A stretch of DNA of 64,000 nucleotides from assembly GCA_028583405.1 (NCBI GenBank), contig CM053248.1, positions 26,214,543 through 26,278,542 on the forward strand. The letters run 5' to 3'. Positions 1 to 12,688 of this stretch are shown piece after piece. The translations under genes were made by a program, and so were the position numbers. The stretch's first letter is position 1; each line of letters starts with the position of its first letter. A model generated the notes under the pieces. That model was given only the letters and a program-made list of their open reading frames with translations, did no database searches and had not been told where the DNA came from. Source of the stretch: Pogonophryne albipinna. Lineage: Eukaryota; Chordata; Actinopteri; Perciformes; Artedidraconidae.

Positions 1-136
1 TAATGTGACAGGAAGACAGTTGACATGGTGGTTGCTCACACACTCCTCCTCTCCCACAGGGAGAACTCTGCGCCGAGCTCCCTGTCTGTGGAGAGGCTGG
101 TGGGTCAAAAACGAAGCAGGTCGAACACACAGTAGC
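1..136 (+). other. Possible terminal coding exon, unidentified gene
   Basis: A pyrimidine-rich stretch ends in a CAG acceptor at about position 59. After it one frame stays open for about 24 codons, with residues such as SAPSSLSVERLVGQKRSRSN, and ends at a TAG near 136. This looks like a last exon, but the family is not recognised and nothing upstream is visible. It would sit inside or beyond the long grin2c intron, which lowers the chance that it is real. Confidence 0.22.
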
Positions 137-921
137 TCACTCACATCATATGGACTCAGATACGTTCACACATGCACAGTAAAATGCATTCTTCCAACGT
201 AAAGGTTGTACATTTGCAAGCTTCCATCTGCAGAGATGGAAAGTATAATTACTCAAGCTTATGTTGTTGTTAGCTTTATACAATTGTCTGCCAATCATGT
301 CTTATACTGTACCTCATATCAGTTGTAATTAGTGTACTTTGTACTCCACTGCATTTATATACTGGCCACAATTACTTTGCAACTGGAGGTGATGCTGATG
401 ATTAGCAGGTATAAGCAGTGAACACCAGAATTAAAGCTGATGTAATTTATTGTTATTGGATCTGTAATGGATGCATCACCTGATTTAAATATAGGTTGTT
501 CACAGCTTAAGCTTTGTATAATACACTTAATAGCTCTTAAGGGTTGATTTTTTTCCTCATTGAGTTTGACCGTATGTGCATTTCAGAAACATCAGAACGC
601 CTAGTTCATACAAAGCTTTTGTTTCATACAACATACACACAGTTAATTTACTATTGTTGGCATTACATTAGTTATTGTAGTTCGCACATTTAGTCCGCAC
701 ATTATCCTCTTGCTTCAAGTTTATATAATATGTATTACTTCGAGATACCAGTTCCACAGCTAGCAAGTAATCTTGTCAGGCTGGAGCAAAAGATGCACCA
801 CCTAGCTGAGCTCTTAAATACAGAAAGTGACCACACAACATGAGGGGGACTTGGATTTGGAAATTCGTGAAAAACAAATAAATAACTGTCTTGCAAAAAC
901 ACAAATGACGGTGTATATCAG
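137..921. other. Non-coding, AT-rich
   Basis: No credible exon was seen. Positions about 240-420 resemble the dispersed fish repeat with 'acttgagtaaagt'-like motifs that recurs near 1840-1980, 20930-21060 and 44800-44900. Confidence 0.4.
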
Positions 922-1199
922 CAACCCTGTCTCCTAAAAATTACGTTCCCACAGAACTAAACTGCATTCTCAATTACGTTTAGCAAGAAACGTATTTTCT
1001 CCCACGTTACGTTCGTTATGAACGTATCTTAAATACGTTTATTTTCTACATATCTTTACCATTTATTGTCTTGCTTATAATAATGATAATAGTCATTTAT
1101 AAATATCATTTTAGAGCACACATTTGAAATCAGTAGGCCAGGCTGTAATTTCGCCAGCTGTTACTCTCATGAGCGAGGCAGAAAATAATAGTTTTAACA

Positions 1200-1300
1200 T
1201 GCCAAAAAGCTGCTGTGTCGTTTATTGCACCTCAAACATTAAAACAAATCCAGTTACGTGTTTCTGTACTTCCTCTAAGAAGAAAGGACAGTAACAGAAG
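1200..1300 (+). pseudogene. Frameshifted THAP N-terminus in left transposon arm
   Basis: This is the mirror copy of the right-arm THAP segment, on the opposite strand. It begins with the same MPKSCCVVYC residues, but a 2-bp loss ('aatccagtta' against 'aatccagagtta' in the other arm) shifts the frame and a stop follows shortly after. Confidence 0.55.
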
Positions 1301-3825
1301 ATCTCTGTGACGCCAGATGTGGTGTTGTTAATGCGATATGATATCCGAAAAACATTTCAGTTTAGGATGGCCGAAGACACTACACTACCCATAATCCCCA
1401 GCTATCGTTTGAGACTACAGTCCCGTTGACAAACCCCGTGATTAATCTTCAAGCTCTGTGATTGGATGTTGGAGTGGCAGTGCGCCAAGGTTACGCCGAG
1501 CGTCAAGCTCTTTGAAATGGAACGAAACCACGGCAGACTATTCAAAACTGGACTCGAACGCCCCCCGAGAACTACACATGCTGGCTATTGTGTTTCGCAA
1601 CATGTTCTCTATGGCACGTCTCTACTGGGAATTGTAGTTTTAAAAGACGTTTTTGTTTTTCCAAAAATTAGAAGTTGACAGTATTAAACTGTGTAAGCCT
1701 ACAGCCCTGGAGGTTTAGGCGATAGGAAACACATTGGTGTGTACACATTTAAAATATGTAATTACTACATGGGTGAAAATCGCTTGTATCCATAATGGGC
1801 AGCATTAATATATATTCTACTCCACTACAATTCAGAGGTTAACCTGGTATTTTTACTCCACTACATTTACTTTAGTAACTCTGCAGATTCTGATTAATGA
1901 TGTGAAATATAAACAACCCTTAAAGCAGACTTTAGTTACACCTGAGTAAAATTCAGGAAAGGTGATTGTCAAGTGCCAACAATCAGGAGAGATATTTGAT
2001 AGTTGGTGCTTGAGAAGACTAAACATTTATCTGCAGATCTCTATAAAGTATATTAATTACTCGTTATTCTCTACTAATAGTTAATTACAAGACATCTATC
2101 AATATGTATGTACCTCTACCATTAAACTGTCAAATTCTGCACATTTCTTATACTATCTACATACATAAGAGTATAATTAATGTGTATAATATCAGTTAAA
2201 ATAAGTGCTTCAACATAGTTAACATTGCAGGAAAGCAATACATTAGACGTTAAGTACTTTGTCAGGCTTAATATTTATCTGTAGATAGATACCCCCAAAG
2301 CTTTTTTCTTATTTGAAAGAAGACCTTAACCTAAAGTAATATTTTAATGTTTAAATAGAGGTTAATTAGTTTGTCTGTTTTGCACATCCTCCTATTAATA
2401 TCTTTGTACATCGTGCACTAAACTGTTTTAATTACGAGATCACTTACAGTATCTTCTTGATTTTTTTAAATTCTATACTTCTATCATTGACCTTCTACTT
2501 TCCCCCTATGAAAGTATGTACTCTTAATATGTTTTTCATCAAATAACATTATTCAACAAAAATAACATTATTCAACAAAAATAATTCAATGACGTGCTTT
2601 AACCACTAGGCAGTGCACACAAGGTACACACAGCATACTAATAATAACTTTGTATTATTAGTGTAGGACACTTATGTATGTATAACATCTGAAGATGTGT
2701 AGTTTTATTCATGTTTTTACATAATTTTACAGGATATTGCTATACTGTTTCTCATGCTTTACTTCTACACATTAATATCTGATTTGTAAAACATCACAGA
2801 CAGAAAGGCATATCCGTCATTTAATGGTAAGCTATTGAAATTGTGATTCCATAGATGTGTCTCCCATCACCCAAATCCCCTGACTATTCGCTCAACTCAG
2901 TATTTACATTCTTATATTCAAAGAAAATCAGTAATATCTTTAAAAACTACAAGTCCTTTTCTATCAGCTGTGCACCGTTATGGTGTAAATATAACCTATC
3001 TACCAATTGGATCAAATATAGAAGTCAGCCGAATTACTATTGATACTGCAAGGAGATGTATTTTGTGAAAAGAAATGCAAGGTGTTGTTTAATTGTTGAT
3101 ATATTTATGATCCACGTCACATATTCAGTTTTGGCGGCAGTTCTCCTGTTTGTCCCTTTATATATACAGTCTATGGTTTGTCCAGAAGTCTTCTCATCAG
3201 GGGTCTATAAATAAAGAACTACAGCAGATCTGTAATATTTAATGCAGCCGAACTGTGTATTACAATGCCGTTATGTGATGACTTCCAAAGAGAAAAGCAA
3301 GAACACTCGGAATAAAGTATTATTATTATTCTTTTTTTTTCGGATATCATATCGCATTAACATCATATCCCAACATGCATTGCGGCTAAACATCCAATCA
3401 ACGAGCTTCAAGCTGAAGATCTTGGGTAATCTGTTCAGTGGGTTTGTGTGTATCCTCAAAATGTCCCTTATAGGCCTACGTCTGTTTCCGGTGACTTTAT
3501 TTACGGCTAAAAAGCCCAAGATTATAGAATTAAACGAATAAATAAAAACAAGGATAATTGTGTGTTATTGTTGAGTAAATAAGGAAAAAAAGATTTTCAA
3601 AAATACAGATTTCAGTATTTTGAGGCTCTAAGCCCCATTTCTTTTCCTCACAGACGGGAAAAAAAGTCCGACATTATACGATTTAAAATAAAAACATAAA
3701 ACACTGGCATGTAATTTACGTTAGAATAAATTGAATGGTTTTGAATAATAGATGAGAGTAAAATCTACGTCACTTTACAGCCCCGCCCACTTTTGGGGAA
3801 ACCAACGCTGTCATTTGAACGGCGA

Positions 3826-4026
3826 TCAAGCCTGAAGCCACAGAGATCTTCTGTTACTGTCCTTTCTTCTTAGAGGAAGTACAGAAACACGTAACTCTGG
3901 ATTTGTTTTAATGTTTGAGGTGCAATAAACGACACAGCAGCTTTTTGGCATGTTAAAACTATTATTTTCTGCCTCGCTCATGAGAGTAACAGCTGGAGAA
4001 ATTACAGCCTCTCCTACTGATTTCAA
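3826..4026 (-). pseudogene. THAP zinc-finger N-terminus in right transposon arm
   Basis: The minus-strand frame contains the start of a THAP (C2CH) DNA-binding domain: MPKSCCVVYC followed about 15 residues later by a basic 'RRKDSNRRSLWLQA' segment. The frame ends after the domain's first half, so the fragment cannot encode a complete finger. It lies inside the long inverted repeat of the element at 922-4301. Confidence 0.6.
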
Positions 4027-4094
4027 ATGTGTGCTCTAAAATGATATTTATAAATGACTATTATCATTATTATAAGCAAGACAATAAATGGCAA

Positions 4095-4240
4095 AGATAT
4101 GTAGAAAATAAACGTATTTAAGATACGTTCATAAGAAACGTAACGTGGGAGAAAATATGCTTCTAGAAGATATGTAGAAAATAAACGTATTTAAGATACG
4201 TTCATAAGAAACGTAACGTAGGAGAAAATACGTTTCTAGC
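4095..4240. repeat. 73-bp tandem duplication in transposon arm
   Basis: Two adjacent copies begin 'agatatgtagaaaataaacg' at 4095 and 4168 and differ at a few bases. The duplication is present only in the right arm of the THAP element. Confidence 0.85.
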
Positions 4241-4306
4241 TAAACGTAATTGAGAATGCAGTTTAGTTCTGTGGGAACGTAATTTTTAGGAGACAGGGTT
4301 GATCAG

Positions 4307-7300
4307 TGTATACAAAGTTATTATTTAGCTACAAACAGTGTACGAGAACGGATGGGGTTTGGTGAACTGACTATTTCAATCAAAACAATCCCATTTTTAG
4401 TTGGTAAATGAATGTGGTTTTCTGTCAACATAGTTTTAACAGTTAATGTTGCTGTATTGTTGGCAAAGGAACATTTTGTGCCCTTTATTGGCCAGAAACT
4501 GTAAAAGGATGAATTTACAACAGCGAAGGAAAACGTACTCCCTAGAAGTTCATAAAAAACACTCACAGACAATGTACTTCTGTTTGGCCATGTTGGCAAG
4601 CTTTGAGGGAGCCAGGCTATTAACGTTTCATCATTCCCGGCGATAAAAAACAGTTTCCAGTGGGAATACTGTGCAGCAAATCTGGGCTTCTAATGACCTG
4701 TTTATGGAGAGTCTGGTTTCTGGACCATGAGGCCAAGAGAGACAGAAGTGAGCAGGCGAAGAGAAGAGACAGAAGCACAAATAGAGAAAACGGGTCAGTC
4801 TGGCCACAGAACCAAATCCCCAAAAAAGAAACCGTGATCCAATGAGACACGTCTGGCTCATTGCATCACTTTGGTCGAACATCACAAACACAGTGTGACC
4901 TTAGAGTGCAGCCAGGACTGAGACTGTAACTCCAGAAATATAATCTTCCACTGACAGCTTCAAATTGTAATAAATGATGTTATACGCTCGAATACTCAAC
5001 GTCAACAGTTTCTTTGCTTCTAAAATCCATCATGTGCATACAATACTTAAAAGGGTATTTTGTTCCTGTTTACTGGAAAACACATAAAGCTGTCAGCTTT
5101 GGTTATTCTGGGCTTTATCAGTATCTAAAACCATGATCACTCATTTCTTTATGTTTGTAACTGTGATGAACAAAAGACTGGTTTGTGAATGATCAAACAT
5201 GCAGTATGTATTTCCTCAGAAACAGAGATTTACTGTAAGAGTGCCTTGTCATAATGATGCTCTCTCCAAAACTGATTCAGAGCAGCCCGAGGAAAATGTT
5301 TTACATCGCTCTCATCATTTAACAAGTACAAAAGAATAAATTCTACTGATTTTACAAAAGTAATTATTTTTATTATTTTATACGTGCTCCGAAAAGAAAT
5401 TATCTACAAAATGTCACCTCAACTGTATTTAAAGCGTGGTTATAATGCTTATTTTTGATAGTCCACCATTGTTAGGGTTTTATAGTGCGTCTGAATCATG
5501 TTCGCCACCCCTATCAAGTCAGAGATACACAGAACATTTATTAACAGACTCTTAGCAGCATTTACTCAGTGAGTTGAGTGCAGGTTTTACCTCCTTACTT
5601 GGGCACTAACAGGTGTGAGAGGTATTTTATTCAGGCACAATTTTGGAGCTATGGTTAGGCTCCCTTTTATCATTTTGATACCAACCTTTGATTTACTTTA
5701 TGTGTATATGATTTGTATTTCTTTCTTGGTTTTCTAAAGATATCAGTGGCGGCTGGTGCATCACTTAGGGTAGAGTAGACCCTCACACACACATATAACA
5801 ACAAAGACTAAAAAACTCCTGTTTTGCAACGCTACTTATGTGCAATATACTGTACTGTATATATATACCGTAAATGGCTGTGCAATTTATTCTACCACTT
5901 CTTGTACTTTCACCAGGCTGCTATATCGCTAAATTGGTATTGGATGTGCGTTTTGTATAGTGTGTAATTTCTAGTTTTTTATCTTTAATATTAATATTTG
6001 CCCCTGCATTCAAACGCGCTGACATTTTTCAAATTGGGTCACAGAGGTTTACTTTAGTTTTTTCTCCTTTATGTAATACTATTTTCTAAAACAGCTGGGT
6101 TCTGTTGTTTTTAGAAATTGTTAGCCAAACTGAACTAAGTAGTGGATTTGTTGGTGACTATTTTTGGCGAGGATTAGGTGAGTATTTACGGCATTAGGTC
6201 GGTTTGTACTCGAAAAAAATCCACGGTGCTGAGGTTGCATTGTAATGACGAAACATGTCATCCTGCAACAGTGTGGCTCATTATTGTATTATACATGTTT
6301 ATGTATAAAAGACAGGGGAAAGTGGATTTTGCAAATAGGTCACCTTTAAGTAAAATATGTACATATAGCCTGTAGCATGAAAAGACCTCCATCCACATAC
6401 TTTAAAAAACCTTTACAATGGCGCCTTAGTCTTAATGATGAACACAGTATTTCAGCGTGCCACCAACTTTGCAGTACAAGTTTGGGTAATGGGTGTAATG
6501 TTTGGGCGTCCACATTCATTTTACCAGCCAGTCAACCAAAAACACTTACACGCACACACACAGATGTACACACAAAGACAAAACATTCTCAACATCTGAT
6601 TTCCAGCTCCTCAGAGACACGTCGCAGTATTTTTTCTCTTTACCTCGCAGGCCCGATTGAGCAGTCTTTATGCTTTTTCTCAGCCGCTGCTCGCACTTTC
6701 TCATTTCCGCCTCTTTGCCTTCGCTTGATGTGTGTGTGCCATCCGACAAAAGACACACTTCCTCTCCTCCCTTCAATCTTTTCATCTTTGTCTCATTCCC
6801 CCTCTTCCTTGTTGTTTGCCATAGAGAGATCACTGAGACAGGAACCATAAATAGGCGGCTCGGGCGGGTGCTGCTTCTTTTAAACCCGCCATCAAAGATA
6901 TTCATCGTCATCAGGCTATTGATAATCAAGCACTATTGAGCTCTTTTATCCCTTAAGAGAATCATGCACTCGCGCATATGTCTTTCTCTGTCCAATCCAC
7001 CTGTCCCATTGTGCCAGACGTCTCTGACAAGCTTTTTTCCTCCTTGCTGACAACAAAGGAGTGTACAAGAGAGAGAAAGAGACTGAGGGGGAGCGTGAGG
7101 AGGGCTGAGAGAGGCCTCGACAGGCAGGCCTCAGAGGAGAGTGCTTTACTCTATGTGCTATATAGAGAACTGTCACTCACCACTTTGGGCTCGTCAGACA
7201 AACGGTCGCTCAGTATGAGAGATAACGTCCCATCTGTGCGTTTGTCTTTTGCCACTGTCAAGCAAAGAGGTTAAGTAACCCAGACAAAAACCCGCCGCGA

Positions 7301-8782
7301 TCAACAGTGAGAATCCCAAAGCAGGGATAGTTGATAACTGACAATCTTTGCCCCAAATATTTTCGAGGCCCAGATACTTTACAAAGTTAAAGAACTGCCT
7401 ATCAAAAGCACATCCGGGGTAAATGCGAACACCTTCTCGCCAATTTAAGGTGAAGAAGCAACAAATAGTGCGAGAGGGAAGTTATGAAGGCAGCAAAACA
7501 GAAAAAATAGAAGGAAAAGAAGAGTGAAAGGTTTTGTATTTGTGGGTGAATGATGAGAGCTGTGGGTGGCTTCTACCTCCTGAAGGGTCTAATTAACAGT
7601 TTAATGGGGTCCTGGAGCTCAGAGAAAGCAGAAAGGAGAACAGGCCACTCGCTTCAAGCCACAGCCTTAATGGATTCAGCCAGCGCACAACAGAGCCTGG
7701 AAGGAAATGCTTCACTAAAGGTGATGGAGGGAACCAAACCAGAAATATGGAAAGGAGGGTGAGAAGTAGACAGAGAGAAGGAATTGAAAAAAATGTGGAA
7801 ACAAGAATGAGTATTTAACTTTTGAAAGACTGTGAAACAGAGCCTCCAGGCGTTTGTCAGCCGTGCTTCATCGAAACATTTTTCACCCGCTCTGTCTCTT
7901 GCTAACTCACTCAAATCAATCACACTCCTGCAGCTGCCCCTCCTCCTGTTTAATACCCATCTATGACGTGACGTCTGCAAATACCATTTGATTAACAGGA
8001 AGATGATAACAATGCTATATGGTTTACAAAATGTGGCCCGGGGGTGAAATCCAACACTTGCAGCCCTACAGCTACAATCTTGCATTCATTTTGGATGCTT
8101 CCTGTGGTGGATAGGTGTAGGAATGCATCCATTTGGCTCTGTGCGTGCTCTAATATGTGAGGGTTTTCATTTGCATGTGTGTTTCTACGTGTGAGAGTTG
8201 GCTCTATAAATACAAGGTGTTGATGATGGCAGTTAAGAAAGTAAATTAAGGAAGGAAGGGAAGACAGGCGGAAGGCGTGGAGCGTGAGCGGAAGGAGGGA
8301 TGAAGCCATTTTTGAAACTCAAAAGAAGAGAGAAAGTAAAGATTAAGAATCCGGCTGGTTTCATCAATCTCCTCTTTACGATCTTTCCACACAGCTCACT
8401 GCTCTCCATCTCTATTCATCAATGAGATACATGTTAAACTATAACGCGAAAAACATGCCGCTCTTCAAGTGTGCGGGGATGATTGATCGAGGCATAGATA
8501 GCCCGTAGCACTCGTCTCCCATCGCAAAGTTTCCCTTCCCACAACTCAGACTTTTCCCACCCAGGGATTAGAGGAGCTGACGAGGGTCGATGCCACATTC
8601 ATCGCTGTCAGGGAATAATGCTGTATACATGTTTACCTTTTGCCCTCTGACGCAGATGCTCCAACCTTGTGCAGCCGCTATCTCCCTTAAGAAGGGGCTG
8701 CCGTAGCATTTTGTTGTTGTTACCAGTTTATGACCGGGCAACTTTCGGTCAGAGATAGTTATTGTTGTGGGACACCTGGAGC
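4307..8782. other. Non-coding stretch, grin2c intron 2 or beyond
   Basis: No exon with a recognisable protein was seen on either strand. The sequence is mostly unique in appearance, apart from short CA runs near 5780 and 6545. The open frames at 6377-6939 and 7550-8309 lack homology I can recognise and overlap on both strands. Confidence 0.5.
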
Positions 8783-11700
8783 CAGACCTGGCGGCAGACA
8801 TACATCTGTGGGCGGGCATTTGATTTACCAGGGCGGACCCACCCCCCGACCCCCAGGCCCCACCCCATCTTAACGTAACATATGTGCATATACTGCGCCA
8901 CTTCAGCACCATGGAATGGACAGCAGCGCTAAACATCAGACAAGCAGAACCAGCATGCAGCTGACTCATATTCATGTATACACCTGAGTAATTTAAAACC
9001 TTTAATTACAAGCTGTGAGAATGTTGCATAATGTACTACCTAGAGAACAAACAAACAATGTATTGAGTCAAGGCTGTTAACATTTAAAGATTTAATAGAA
9101 TATCAAACGGCTTTAGTTATGCAGCAAAAAACAGAATACTGCCAGAAAATATACAAAACAAATTAGTTTTAATTTCAGAGGATGAGCATGAGGAGGAAAT
9201 TACATGTTAAGCATCAGTTTGCACGTACTACTTAAAGCATGTGTGTCTCTTGGCGTAAAGAAGTGGAATCAAACAAATAACAAATAAACAAACAACAAAT
9301 ATATTGGTAATCATACAGTGAAAAAAACACACTGAAAACTACCCAATATTTTGTTCACTTTAAAGCTTGAAAACAACAGCTAAGCTCCAAAGGTAAGTGA
9401 GACCTTAAATGCGGTGAGAACACTTGGCATTGTCTCAAGCGTCGTGTGGAGATGACCAAGTAAGGTTTTCAATGTCCATTTCCCATCCTCTGGTGGTGTG
9501 AAGCTGTCCATGTGTTTTAGAATCAGCTTTTTGGCCACAATGAACTCAGCATCAACGAGCGTGCGTGGTTCCAGTCAGTTTAAGCAACGGTTCCACTTTT
9601 TCGGGTTGAGTGAAGCAATAGCCTCCATTAATGCGCTGTTTGGCTCTCCAAAGTGGCGCGCAATTTCTCACGTAACTGCATCAATGCAGCTGTTAAACAG
9701 CCGCCGTTGCTCTGTCATCTGGTGGTATTCTTGTGTTCCCACTCTTCAACAACATATCCTCCAAAGTTGTGTTAAGAGTTTGCCTTCTCTTGGTGGGACC
9801 GGGATGGATAGTATCATCCTCTCTCTCCTGTGCGCACTCACTCCACATCTCCGTGAACACCTTTTCGGTGTGCAGGGCCTCAACACACTCTTTGGCAGTG
9901 TTGACAAGCTGGACTCCCGTTTGAAGGTCCATTTCCTCTGACTGGAGCATCCTGTTAGCTGGCTCAAGCAGGGACAATATCTTGCATATCATCTGGGTGC
10001 GGAATTTAAAGCTTGGCTTTAAAATTCTGCTCAGCAAGCCTGCTGCCTCCATCCTTAAGTCAGCTGGAAATGATGCAGAGTTTTCAACGTGGCGTAGTAG
10101 TTCCACTATATCCTGAAAAGATTTCAGAATAATCAGAACAGTGGCCAGGTGCCCTGTCCAGCGCTGTTCGAGTAAACGCTTCAGCGTGTTTCCCTGATAA
10201 TGTGCAGCAATGGTGGGCTTTCGTGTGAACTTGTAGAGGACATTACAGATGTTAAATAAATCCTCAATGGCTCTCTCACCGGACATGGCGTGAACAACGA
10301 CCAAGTGCAGCTGGTGGTTGAAGCAGTGCACATATGGGATTTCTCTGCCCAGTTCATCTTGAAGGAGTCTTTGAACCCCACCGTGTCTCCCCGACATAAG
10401 ACTTGCCCCATCGTATACCTGGCTGAGAATATTGTCTGTGCTCAGGCCAACTTTGCGTATTTCATCAATGAGTGTCTGTGTGAGGGTTTTTGCATCACCT
10501 GCAACTGCTGTGGCGATTGTCAAGAGCCTTTCTTTTATGACATAGTTCTCATCAACAAAACACAGTACCATTGAAATGTTTTCACAGCCTGTTGGGTCTC
10601 GGGTTCCAGCCATTTTGACAGTGTAAAAGGAGTCGCCTATTTCCTCAACAATATGCTCCGTTACAAGTTTGCTTATCAGGTCAATTATGTCGTTTTGTAT
10701 ATCATGGCTTATGTAGGTAGCATTTTTGGGAATGGTGGGGGCAATTTCCGCGAGCTCTGGGTCTTTTTCGATGGTATACTCAAACAATGACAAAAATAAC
10801 CCACTGCCAGACTAGGACATACACTCTAAAGAGTCGTGGTCACCTCGGAAAGGAAGATTGCTGGTAGAGAGAAAAGTCACAATGTCAATAATGGAGCCCA
10901 CGTAATATCTGTTACGAGCCAGCTGATCTTTGTTGACAAGAGTTGTGATTTCCTGACCAGTCTCGATGCGCATTTGTTTTTCTCTCCACAATTTCTCACA
11001 CACTAAATGTTCCTTGGAATAGCTGTGTTTGCTAAGACCCGTGTCCTTTTGTAAGGCATGCTTCCAGTCTTTGAAGCCTTTTATGGTGAACAATGCGTCA
11101 TGATGATGAGCCTTTAAACTTTCTGCATGGGAAATAGTACGCAGCATCGCCTTTCACAGAGTATTCAAGCCAGGGTCGGTTTTGGTACCATGAGATGGAA
11201 AAACTACGTTTTTTCCAGGAGAACAGCCGAGATGGAAAACTATCCAGGACTACCTGTTTTGGTGTATCCACACCAAGGTCCTCTAGAACTATAAAACTAA
11301 AATCTCCAAGATCAAGAGCGTTTAGAATGGGAGCTGGGCTGCTAAAGGATGAACTGCTGCTGCCCGGCTCCGAAGAGGCTGCGTCTGAATCGGGTTCTGG
11401 TGGAGGAGAAGGTAGAAGAGATGGCGGGGGACACGTCAAGTTGCCAGCATCTGGTGCTGAGTTGCCAGTGCCACAATCCTTTTGTGAGTTCTTTTTGTTC
11501 CTGAACCACTTCCTGATATCCATTGTTGCGATACATATAAAAAAGGATAATAGCCATTGGCCAAACTAACCTAGCCAGAGTAAACTGACAGGCTGCTGTG
11601 ACGCATCTCACTTAAAAAAAAAAACACACACACGACTCAACCCCACGAAAAACCAGTTTCGCGCAGAGATTAATTCAGAATTTCATAGCAAAATAAAAAA

Positions 11701-11861
11701 AATGATATTATACGAATGTTTCAACATAGTTTAATAGAAAGATAAATGGTATGACAAAGCCCTACAAATAACAAAAATAACAAAAATATTTGTATATAAT
11801 AAAAAAAAAAAATCAGCCCTGATTTCTCATTGGGCCCGCCCATGACGCCGGGCCGGGTCTG
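8783..11861 (-). mobile_element. Degenerate hAT transposon with TIRs and 8-bp target duplication
   Basis: The left end reads CAGACCTGG (8783-8791) and the complement of the right end reads CAGACCCGG (11853-11861). Both ends share TGGGCGGGC about 15-25 bases in. The flanks are CCTGGAGC (8775-8782) and CCTGGAAC (11862-11869), a 7-of-8 match as expected for the 8-bp duplication of hAT elements. The interior encodes a transposase on the minus strand, broken into several frames (about 11523 down to 9390). The insertion lies in grin2c intron 2 and is inactive as it stands. Confidence 0.85.
9390..11523 (-). pseudogene. Broken hAT-family transposase (ZMYM/DUF4371-like)
   Basis: Three successive minus-strand frames (11098-11523, 10812-11147, 9693-10793) join into one protein interrupted by frameshifts. 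The first starts MDIRKWFRNKK and has a Ser/Pro-rich linker. The second matches the cysteine/histidine-poor region before the core. The third holds the hAT core motifs YDGASLMSGRHGGVQ and HCFNHQLHLVV. Recognisable sequence continues with in-frame stops to about 9390 (for example residues FIVAKKLILKHMDSF). A clear C-terminal dimerisation domain was not seen. Frameshifts and stops make it a pseudogene. Family placement rests on the DGA/SG and HCxNHxLHL motifs. Confidence 0.85.
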
Positions 11862-11869
11862 CCTGGAAC

Positions 11870-12589
11870 ACATCCTTCTCGGGGTGTAGATGACCCCGAG
11901 CCATAAGCGAAAACAAATGTGATTCAGTTTCCTCAGCTGTTTAGTCTATCTATTGAAGAATGTTGATTATTACACTCTGAACTAGTTAAAACCTGGAACT
12001 ACAGGAGGGGTCTTCAGAATTGATTGTGGCATCTCAACCGTGTGGTCAAACCGTGGCCCGTGACATGTCTTGTGAATTCTCCGGCCGAAGCTCCAAATAA
12101 ACCCTCAGTGTTTTCCATCAAAGCTCCAGCTCTCCTCGTGTCTCTCTGAGTGTTGACTCCAATTGCTTCAGAAGTTTCCCCCACAATCGCTGATAATTCA
12201 CCCATCTGTATTGCTCATATCCAAATATTTGCATTCAGTGAGTTGCTTGCTAAAATAGGTTTCACCTCTCTGAACTACTTAAGTTGTTGTAAGCTGAATG
12301 ACGCCGGTTGAAAGAGTTCTGAGTAAGACAGGAGGCTCTGCTGCTGCTGACAGGGTTTACACTGCAGGTTGTTGTTCATCATTACTACGAACTGCTTTTC
12401 TTGCTTCCTAAATTGCTAATTATGCTGTTTGTGAAAAATGTTGTATTAACACCTCAAGGACACACATTGTATTTGTTGTGTGGCATCACTGTGACATAGC
12501 AGGAAGGAAAACTACTCTAGCTCTGTTTCCAGCTCCAGGGTGGTGATGGGTCAATGCTGAAGTGATGGGATCATTCTTTTTGACAGTAC
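11870..12589. other. Non-coding part of grin2c intron 2
   Basis: Nothing convincing was found. A short stem-loop (CTCGGGG ... CCCCGAG, about 11879-11901) lies beside the hAT right end. The small minus-strand open frame at 12014-12205 has no family I recognise. Confidence 0.4.
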
Positions 12590-12688
12590 CTTGAATGGTA
12601 TGACAACTGCAGAGCCGCCACTGATGCCAACGATTGGCAGAGCTGTCTGAGTGGAGAGGAAGTCCAGGATCTGTGCCACTTCTGCCAC
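12590..12688 (-). CDS. grin2c: grin2c coding exon 2 (NMDA receptor GluN2C-like)
   Basis: This is a 99-bp, phase 0-0 exon with acceptor 'catctccag' and donor 'gtactg'. It encodes 33 residues including VAQILDFLSTQTALPI and GISGGSAVV, closely matching the amino-terminal domain of GluN2C. In mammalian GRIN2 genes, as I recall, this segment lies in the same exon as the signal peptide; here a 1.98-kb intron separates them. The next coding exon, about 590 bp in mammals, is not found down to position 1, so intron 2 exceeds 12.5 kb or the gene is truncated. Confidence 0.85.

Larger units (their letters stand above)
922..4301. mobile_element. DNA transposon with long inverted repeats and THAP-domain coding ends
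   Basis: The ends are perfect 13-bp inverted repeats (CAACCCTGTCTCC at 922-934; its complement at 4289-4301) flanked on both sides by ATCAG, read as a 5-bp target duplication. Similarity between arms extends about 400 bp (about 922-1320 against about 3830-4301). Each arm carries the start of a THAP zinc-finger reading frame. Shorter matches (for example the segment around 'gcgatatgatatccg' at 1335 and its complement near 3350) extend the palindrome inward. The right arm contains a tandem duplication of about 73 bp (4095-4240) that the left arm lacks. No full transposase is present, so this is a non-autonomous derivative of a THAP-containing (P-element-like) family; that class is inferred from the THAP finger. 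Confidence 0.75.

Noticed and set aside
6377..6939. Overlapping open frames on both strands near 6.4-6.9 kb
   Set aside because: No recognisable family, no splice context, and equal openness on both strands.
8568..8975. 135-codon minus-strand frame as a host exon
   Set aside because: It spans the left boundary of the hAT element and has no recognisable domain.
9498..9941. 147-codon plus-strand open frame
   Set aside because: It is the reverse strand of the hAT transposase remnant.
12014..12205. 63-codon minus-strand frame that might have been grin2c exon 3
   Set aside because: Sequence does not resemble the GluN2 amino-terminal domain; it starts with ATG and has no exon-like homology.
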